Shown: positions 58,907 through 64,000 of the stretch, one piece after another
Layout of the letters: each line of letters opens with the position of its first letter
How positions within the stretch are numbered: the first letter of the stretch is position 1
Assembly (NCBI RefSeq): GCF_029263155.1
Contig: NZ_JAJCYB010000076.1
Location: 1-64,000 of the forward strand
Direction: 5' to 3'
Length of the DNA: 64,000 nt
Source: Pseudonocardia sp.
GTDB taxonomy: Bacteria; Actinomycetota; Actinomycetes; Mycobacteriales; Pseudonocardiaceae
Translations under genes and position numbers: made by a program
Notes under the pieces: generated by a model
The model's database searches: none
What the model was told of the DNA's origin: nothing
Seen by the model: only the letters and a program-made list of their open reading frames with translations

Positions 58907-59758
58907 ATGACCCCGCCACGGCCGCTCACCGCGGCGCAGAAGCTCGCGCTCACCTTCTCCCGCCGCTACCGCACGTCCGGGTTCTGGTACGGGTTCGCGA
59001 TCTGGCTGCTCTGGCCGTTCACGATGTTCGGCACCCGAGTGGGCTGGAGCGGCGGCGAGCACATCCCGCGCACCGGTGGCGCCCTGCTGGCGATCAACCA
59101 CGTCTCGTTCTCCGACCCGATCTTCGACGTGGCGTTCACGATCTCGCACGGGCGCATGCCGCGGTTCCTGGCCAAGTCGGAGCTGTGGGAGGTCCCGGTC
59201 GTCCGGTCCGTGCTGGGCAAGGGCGGGCACATCCCGGTCTACCGCTCGTCCGCGCGGGCCGGTGACGCCTACCGCGACGCCATCGCCGCCGTGCAGCGCG
59301 GTGAGATCGTCGCGTTCTACCCGGAGGCGACCTACACCGCCGACCCCGACGGCTGGCCGATGAAGGCCAAGAACGGCATCGCCCGGATCGCGCTGGTCAG
59401 CGGCATGCCGGTGATCCCGGTCGCCAACTGGGGCACCCAGGACGTGCTCCCGCCCGGCAGCAACCGCCCCCGGCTGTTCTTCCCGCGCCGGCGGGTCACG
59501 GTCGTCGCGGGCCCGCCCGTGGACCTCTCGGCCTGGCTGGGCGGGCCCCGCACCCGCACCGCGCTCGACGGCGCCACCGCGGCGATCATGGCCGACGTCA
59601 CCGCGCTTTTGGCGGGGATCCGCGGGGAGACGCCTCCCGCGGTGCCCCACGACCCGGCGGCGCCACCAGCCCCGGCGATCCCGCCGTCCCCGGCAACCCC
59701 GCTGGCCCCGGCGGCCCCGGCCCTGCCGGACTCGCCGGCGGAGCGCCCGGCCAGCTGA
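58907..59758 (+). CDS. PlsC-family 1-acylglycerol-phosphate acyltransferase
   Basis: 283 residues. HX4D motif NHVSFSD near 63, GKGGHIPVYRS, FYPEATYT (EGT-like block) and MPVIPVANWGTQ. It transfers acyl groups to lysophosphatidate or related lipids. A Pro/Ala-rich tail of ~45 residues ends the protein. ATG 58907 follows ggaagga. Divergent from the lipid operon. Confidence 0.92.
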   Translation: MTPPRPLTAAQKLALTFSRRYRTSGFWYGFAIWLLWPFTMFGTRVGWSGGEHIPRTGGALLAINHVSFSDPIFDVAFTISHGRMPRFLAKSELWEVPVVRSVLGKGGHIPVYRSSARAGDAYRDAIAAVQRGEIVAFYPEATYTADPDGWPMKAKNGIARIALVSGMPVIPVANWGTQDVLPPGSNRPRLFFPRRRVTVVAGPPVDLSAWLGGPRTRTALDGATAAIMADVTALLAGIRGETPPAVPHDPAAPPAPAIPPSPATPLAPAAPALPDSPAERPAS

Positions 59759-59761
59759 GGT

Positions 59762-59827
59762 CGTGATCGCCACCAGCGGTGCGACCGCGACAGAGTTGTC
59801 GTCCCTGCACCGCTGCCGCCGATCACG
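59762..59827 (-). repeat. 66-bp palindromic repeat family C, copy 1
   Basis: Ends are CGTGATCG and CGATCACG. Reverse-complemented it aligns without gaps to copy 2 at 52 of 66 positions, including the core GCGGTGCAGGGACGACA. Begins 3 nt after the acyltransferase stop and lies 88 bp before the AbiEi gene. Confidence 0.9.
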
Positions 59828-59915
59828 GCGAAGCGCCCGGCGGGAGACGGCGATCATGAAGGCGGGTTGTGCCGTTCGGCCACGGTGATCATGGTCCGCG
59901 CCGCATCCTGCGCCG

Positions 59916-60773
59916 GTGACGATCGACGTCGTGCTGGCCCGCCAGGCGGGCGTCATCTCGGCCGCGCAGGCGGTGGCGGCGGGGATGAGCATGCGCACCG
60001 TGCAGCGGCGGGTGCGCGCGGGACGATGGGTCGCGCTGCATCCCGGTGTGTACCTGGTCGGCGGGCACCGGCTCACCGACGAGGCCCGGATCCGGGCGGC
60101 CTGGCTGTGGGCGGGGGAGTCCTCGCTGGTCACCGGCCCGGCCGCCGCCTACTGGCACCGGATGCTCGATCGGGCCCCGGACGACGTGGAGATCACCGTG
60201 CCCCGGCGGACCCACCTGCGGCCGCAGCCGGGCATCATGCTGAGGCGGCGGGACATGTGGCCCGTCGACCGGGTCGTCGCCCGGCACGTCGGGGTGTCGG
60301 CCGAGCCCCTCACCGCGTTGGAGACGGCCGTGGCGCTGCCCGACGGCTCGGTCTTCCTCGACCGCGCACTGCAGAAGCACGTCAGGTTCCCCACGCTGTA
60401 CCGGGCGTACTGCCGCAACATGGGCCGCCACGGGGCGTCGGCGGCCGGGCGGTTGATCAGCGCGGCGGCCGACCGCGCCGACTCCGTGGCCGAGCGGCTG
60501 CTCGTGACGCTGTTGCGGCAGGCCGGCATCGCGGGGTGGGTGCTCGGGTACCCGTTCGGGCGCTACCGGATCGACCTGGCGTTCCCTGCGCAGAAGGTGG
60601 CGATCGAGGTGGACGGCTGGGCGTGGCACGTCGACGCCGAGCGGTTCCGGGCCGACCGGCGCAAGGGCAACGCGATCACCCGCGGGGCGTGGGACCTGCT
60701 GCGCTTCACCTGGCACGACCTCGACAGCCGGCCGGCGGAGACCGTCGCGGAGATCACCGGGACCCTGGCATGA
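59916..60773 (+). CDS. AbiEi-type winged-helix protein fused to DUF559 nuclease-like domain
   Basis: 285 residues. N-terminal AbiEi-like winged helix (VLARQAGVISAAQAVAAGMS, VRAGRWVALHPGVYLVGG), a middle domain (TGPAAAYWHRMLDRAPDDV), then a C-terminal Vsr/DUF559 PD-(D/E)xK-like core: D220 (RIDLAFP), E231-V-D233 (VAIEVDGWAWH) and DRRKGNAITRGAWDLLRFTW. Such fusions are abundant in actinobacteria and no AbiEii toxin gene is nearby, so it is not a classical type IV toxin-antitoxin pair. Function unknown; a nicking or DNA-binding activity is plausible. It is flanked by inverted copies of repeat family C. Confidence 0.85.
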   Translation: MTIDVVLARQAGVISAAQAVAAGMSMRTVQRRVRAGRWVALHPGVYLVGGHRLTDEARIRAAWLWAGESSLVTGPAAAYWHRMLDRAPDDVEITVPRRTHLRPQPGIMLRRRDMWPVDRVVARHVGVSAEPLTALETAVALPDGSVFLDRALQKHVRFPTLYRAYCRNMGRHGASAAGRLISAAADRADSVAERLLVTLLRQAGIAGWVLGYPFGRYRIDLAFPAQKVAIEVDGWAWHVDAERFRADRRKGNAITRGAWDLLRFTWHDLDSRPAETVAEITGTLA

Positions 60774-60779
60774 CCTGCC

Positions 60780-60845
60780 CATGATCGGGACCTGCGGTGC
60801 AGGGACGACATGGTTGTCGTGATCGCACCGCAGGTGACGATCATG
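60780..60845 (+). repeat. 66-bp palindromic repeat family C, copy 2
   Basis: Ends are CATGATCG and CGATCATG. Fills the convergent gap between the AbiEi gene (6 nt after its stop) and the desaturase stop. At stem pairs 2/65 and 14/53 both partners differ from copy 1 while pairing is kept. Confidence 0.9.
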
Positions 60846-60855
60846 CGGTCGCCTG

Positions 60856-61791
60856 TCAGCGGGCCAGCTTCTGCAGGCGCTTCGCGGTGGGCCAGCGCAC
60901 CGAGTGGGCCCAGCCCAGCTTCTCGAACGCCCGGATGACCCGCGCGGAGATGTCGACCTGCCCGCGCCCGACGCCGTGGCGGGCGCAGGTGGGGTCGGCG
61001 TGGTGCAGGTTGTGCCACGACTCGCCGAAGCTCAGCACGGCCAGCGGCCACACGTTGCGGGAGTGGTCGCGGGAGGCGAAGGGCTGCTCGCCGATCATGT
61101 GGCAGATCGAGTTGATCGACCACGTGACGTGGTGCAGCAGCGCCACGCGCACCAGCCCGCCCCAGAAGAACGCCGTGAGCGCGCCCGCCCAGGACGTCGT
61201 CACGAGCCCGCCGATGACGCCGGGCAGCACGAGGGACAGCGTGGCCCACAGCACGAACAGCCGGTCGACTCGCACGATGTCGCGGTCGGCGAGCAGGTCG
61301 GGGGCGAAGCGCGCCTCGTTGGTCTGGTCGCGCCCGAACAGCCAGCCCATGTGGGAGTGGTAGAAGCCCCGGGCCAGCGCGCGCGGGCCGGTGCCGAACA
61401 GCCACGGGGAGTGCGGGTCGCCCTCCTTGTCGGAGAACGCGTGGTGGCGGCGGTGGTCGGCCACCCAGTCGATGACCGGGCCCTGCAGCGCGAGGCTGCC
61501 CGAGATCGCCAGCGCGACGCGCAGCGCGCGGTTGGCCTTGAACGAGCCGTGGGTGAAGTAGCGGTGGAATCCGACGGTGATGCCGAGGCCGCTGACCACG
61601 TAGAACGGCAGCGCGATCGCGATGTCGACCCAGCTCAGCCCCCAGCCCCAGGCGATCGGCACGGCGGCCAGCAGGGCGACCAGGGGAACGATCACGAAGA
61701 CGTAGACGGCGACGGTGGACGCGACACCGCGCTGCCCGTCGAGCAGCGGCTTCGGGCCGGTGGGCCGGGTGGGGCTCTCGGCTACGGACAT
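60856..61791 (-). CDS. Acyl-CoA/acyl-lipid delta-9-type desaturase
   Basis: 311 residues, four membrane helices. The three histidine boxes are HRYFTH (76-81), HRRHH (near 110) and HNLHH (near 264), as in stearoyl-CoA desaturases (mycobacterial DesA3 type). It makes the double bond that CFAS-type enzymes 3-7 kb away could use. ATG 61791 with a gagg site. An inverted repeat over its -10 suggests lipid-responsive repression. Confidence 0.92.
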   Translation of the reverse strand: MSVAESPTRPTGPKPLLDGQRGVASTVAVYVFVIVPLVALLAAVPIAWGWGLSWVDIAIALPFYVVSGLGITVGFHRYFTHGSFKANRALRVALAISGSLALQGPVIDWVADHRRHHAFSDKEGDPHSPWLFGTGPRALARGFYHSHMGWLFGRDQTNEARFAPDLLADRDIVRVDRLFVLWATLSLVLPGVIGGLVTTSWAGALTAFFWGGLVRVALLHHVTWSINSICHMIGEQPFASRDHSRNVWPLAVLSFGESWHNLHHADPTCARHGVGRGQVDISARVIRAFEKLGWAHSVRWPTAKRLQKLAR

Positions 61792-61832
61792 GGGCGGCAC
61801 CTCGGGGCGTCGGCAGGAGGAAAGGGTGGCCT

Positions 61833-61848
61833 TACTGGTTCCCCAGTA
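61833..61848 (-). promoter_or_regulatory. Operator/promoter of the desaturase gene
   Basis: TACTGG-TTCC-CCAGTA is a perfect 6-bp inverted repeat. On the minus strand GATACT (61850-61845) overlaps it as the -10, leaving a leader of about 45 nt. A TetR/FadR-type dimer site is likely. Confidence 0.75.
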
Positions 61849-61871
61849 TCCAGCATTCGGCGCCCGAACCC

Positions 61872-63233
61872 CTACAGATCGAGGCCGAGCAGTGCGTTCT
61901 CCACCACTTCGGGCAGGGCGGGATGGATCCAGTACTGGCCGGTGGCCATCTCGCGGGCGCCGAGCCCGAACGACATGGCCTGGATCAGCGGTTGGATCAC
62001 CGTGCTCGCCTGCGGGCCCATGACGTGCGCACCGAGCAGCTTTCCGGCGCCGCGCTCGGCGAGGACCTTGCAGAACCCGGTGGTGTCCTCCATCGCCCAG
62101 CCGTAGGCGACGTCGCCGTAGGCCTGGACCTTCACCGTGTAGTCGAGCCCGTCGTCGCGGCACTGTGCCTCGGTGCGCCCGACCCCCGCGATCTGCGGGT
62201 CGGTGAACACCGCCCACGGCACGAACCGGTGGTCGGTGGCGCGCAGGTCCTCGGGGTGCAGCAGGTTGTGCTGCACGATCCGCATCTCCTGGTTGGCCAC
62301 GTGCTTGAGCTGGTAGGGCGAGCTGACGTCGCCCAGCGCCCACACCCCGTCGGCGGGGGTGCGCTGGAACTCGTCGACGACGATGCGGCCGTCGTCGTGG
62401 GTCGGGATGCCGGCCTTCTCCAGGTCCAGCCGGTCGCCGTTGGGCTCGCGGCCGGTGGCGACGAGGACCAGGTCGCCGCGCACCCTCGCCCCGTCCTCCA
62501 TCGTGAACTCGACGCCGCCGTCGACGGTGCGGGCGGCGGCGATCGGCTGCCCCAGCCGGACGTCCCAGCGGTCTCGCACGGCCGCGGTGAACCGCTGCGA
62601 CACCGTCTCGTCCTGCGAGCGCAGCAGCGCCTGCCCGCGCCCGATGACCGTGACCCGCGACCCGAGCGCCGAGAACACGTGCGCGAACTCCGCCCCGATG
62701 TACCCGGCGCCGACGACGAGCAGGTGCTCGGGCAGCTCGTCGATCCGCATGATCGTGTCGCTGGTGTGGAACGGGACACCGGAGTCGGTGATCACCGCGG
62801 GGATCATGGGCCGCCCGCCTGCGGCGACGACGACGCGATCGGCGGTGAACGGTTCCCCGCCGTCGACGCTCAGCTCGCGCGGCCCGGTGAACCGCGCGTG
62901 CCCCTCGTAGACGGTGACGTGCGGCGAGCGGTCGACGCGGTACTCGCGCCCCCCGGCGGAGATCGGGTCGATGCGGCCGAAGACGCGGTCGCGGATGTCG
63001 GTCCAGCGCACCTTGTCGATGCGGGCGTCGACCCCGTAGCGCTCCGCGTGCCGCACGTGCTGGGCGATGTCGGCGGGGTAGACGTACATCTTGGTGGGGA
63101 TGCAGCCGACGTTGAGGCAGGTGCCGCCGAAGACGCCGTGCTCGATCAGCGCGACGTCGAGATCGGCGAACCTGTCGTCGATGATCGAGTTGCCGGAGCC
63201 GGTGCCGATGACGGCGAGATCGTGGTGGCGCAC
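61872..63233 (-). CDS. mtr: Mycothione reductase
   Basis: 453 residues, pyridine-nucleotide disulfide oxidoreductase. Redox cysteines C39 and C44 ([13 protein letters not shown]), NAD motif [22 protein letters not shown] motif [13 protein letters not shown], and the C-terminal [12 protein letters not shown] with the catalytic His/Glu. The mycothione-type spacing and [15 protein letters not shown] start separate it from lipoamide dehydrogenase. It keeps mycothiol reduced, and supports an actinobacterial host. ATG at 63233. Confidence 0.93.
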   Translation of the reverse strand: MRHHDLAVIGTGSGNSIIDDRFADLDVALIEHGVFGGTCLNVGCIPTKMYVYPADIAQHVRHAERYGVDARIDKVRWTDIRDRVFGRIDPISAGGREYRVDRSPHVTVYEGHARFTGPRELSVDGGEPFTADRVVVAAGGRPMIPAVITDSGVPFHTSDTIMRIDELPEHLLVVGAGYIGAEFAHVFSALGSRVTVIGRGQALLRSQDETVSQRFTAAVRDRWDVRLGQPIAAARTVDGGVEFTMEDGARVRGDLVLVATGREPNGDRLDLEKAGIPTHDDGRIVVDEFQRTPADGVWALGDVSSPYQLKHVANQEMRIVQHNLLHPEDLRATDHRFVPWAVFTDPQIAGVGRTEAQCRDDGLDYTVKVQAYGDVAYGWAMEDTTGFCKVLAERGAGKLLGAHVMGPQASTVIQPLIQAMSFGLGAREMATGQYWIHPALPEVVENALLGLDL

Positions 63234-63404
63234 CGGTCGAGGTTAGCCGGGCGTCACGTCGGCGGCCCGGGCCGTCGGTGGACCGTCACAAGTTCCCCGG
63301 GCCCGGACCGGCCGTGCCGCGCACCTGCCCGACCCGGAACGCCCCGTCCTGTTCGACGCGGCGCTCGAACGGCTGCTCGACCGCGTCCGGTCCCGCCGGT
63401 CTGG

Positions 63405-63410
63405 TAGGCA
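63405..63410 (+). promoter_or_regulatory. Leaderless-type -10 box of the terminal GNAT gene
   Basis: TAGGCA, 6 nt before the ATG at 63417. Confidence 0.55.
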
Positions 63411-63416
63411 GGCGCC

Positions 63417-63881
63417 ATGACGACCGAGACGATCGCGGCCAGGGTGCACCGTGCCTGGGCGGCCGACCTCGACCCCCGCACGCTCTACGAGCTGCTGCGG
63501 CTGCGCGTCGAGGTGTTCGTCGTCGAGCAGGGGTGTGCCTACGCCGAGCTCGACGGCCGCGACCTGGAGGATCGCGCCCGGCACTACTGGCTCGGCGGGG
63601 ACGGGCGGCCCGAGCCGGTGCTGGGCACGCTGCGGCTGCTGAAGGAACCGAACGGCGAGCACCGGATCGGGCGCATCTGCACGGCGGCCTCGGTGCGCGG
63701 CCGGGGACTGGGGCGGCGGCTGATCGAGGCGGTGCTGGCCGAGATCGGCGACCGTCCCAGCGTCCTGGACGCCCAGGAACACCTGGTCGAGCTCTACCGG
63801 GCCCACGGCTTCGAGGCGGTGGGCGAGCCGTACGACTGGGACGGGGTGGCCCACGTCCCGATGCGCCGACCCGCCCGCTGA
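63417..63881 (+). CDS. GNAT N-acetyltransferase (ElaA-like)
   Basis: 154 residues. LYELLRLRVEVFVVEQGCAY at the N-terminus is ElaA-like; acetyl-CoA loop RICTAASVRGRGLGRRL; C-terminal LVELYRAHGFEAVGEPYDWDG. Substrate unknown. Divergent from mtr across 183 bp with no other gene. After it, 63882-64000 has no gene; GATACT at 63985-63990 may be a promoter for one beginning past the window. Confidence 0.9.
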   Translation: MTTETIAARVHRAWAADLDPRTLYELLRLRVEVFVVEQGCAYAELDGRDLEDRARHYWLGGDGRPEPVLGTLRLLKEPNGEHRIGRICTAASVRGRGLGRRLIEAVLAEIGDRPSVLDAQEHLVELYRAHGFEAVGEPYDWDGVAHVPMRRPAR

Positions 63882-64000
63882 GCCGCGACCGGGCCACCGT
63901 GGACACGGCGACGTCGCGCGGCCCGTGCGGAGGCCGGATCCGGCGGTAGCGCGAGCCGTGCGCGGCTCCCGGTCGGCGTTGCGGGATACTCCCCGTCGGC

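Noticed and set aside
59843..59893. Third full copy of repeat family C
   Set aside because: It has GATCATG at both ends but no GGGACGACA core, and the ends are not complementary over 8 bp.
59916..60773. Type IV toxin-antitoxin system (AbiEi/AbiEii)
   Set aside because: No nucleotidyltransferase toxin gene is adjacent; the C-terminal domain is DUF559-like instead.

Overview
The window is very GC-rich actinobacterial chromosome, most likely from a Pseudonocardia-like member of the Pseudonocardiales. The gene order follows the mycobacterial arm smc-ftsY-amt-glnB-glnD-ffh / rpsP-rimM-trmD-rplS-rnhB / yraN-comM-dprA-xerC / rpsB-tsf-pyrH-frr-cdsA-rlmN / dxr-rip1-ispG-GNAT-pbp-map. In addition it carries a WhiG-type sigma factor, mycothione reductase, a LigC-type ligase and many apparently leaderless promoters. 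The genus is inferred from content, not proven.

Layout. 1-8.5 kb: 3' part of smc (with an in-frame stop near the window edge), ftsY, then a nitrogen block (GlnR boxes, amtB, PII, strong terminator, second PII, glnD). 8.5-12.2 kb: accessory insertion holding an F420-ligase-like gene with a 48-bp tandem duplication, a MurJ paralogue, a third PII and a P-loop kinase. 12.2-22.4 kb: ffh, amidohydrolase, CPBP protease, rpsP-khpA-rimM, a TOPRIM / HTH / Clp-N insertion, trmD, rplS, rnhB, DUF2469. 22.4-28.7 kb: yraN-comM-dprA-xerC-whiG, overlapping or tightly packed, with DnaA-box-like pairs before it and after the convergent M23 peptidase gene. 29-36 kb: rpsB-tsf-pyrH-frr-cdsA-methyltransferase, Rieske protein, membrane protein, rlmN. 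36-41 kb: LigC and PolDom (a split, LigD-like DNA repair pair) around dienelactone hydrolase, mug and an SMR/TetR pair. 41-51.4 kb: isoprenoid genes dxr and ispG with rip1, a MarR-controlled monooxygenase, a transpeptidase lipoprotein and map.

51.4-58.7 kb is a minus-strand operon for lipid modification: hydrolase, FAD oxidoreductase, DUF1365, two CFA-synthase-type methyltransferases and DUF1295, followed by a peroxiredoxin and a SRPBCC protein. It matches the M. tuberculosis Rv0449c-Rv0446c set but has an extra methyltransferase and no sigK. 58.9-63.9 kb: acyltransferase, a solitary AbiEi/DUF559 gene flanked by two inverted copies of one 66-bp palindrome, acyl-CoA desaturase with a clear operator, mycothione reductase and a GNAT.

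The most unusual signal is a set of intergenic palindromic repeats: family A (three copies, each exactly 63 bp), family B (two of 67 bp), family C (two of 66 bp, with paired substitutions that keep the stem) and a 22-bp tandem/inverted array. Families B and C share their terminal 8 bp. Five of the eight elements begin 0-7 nt after a stop codon.
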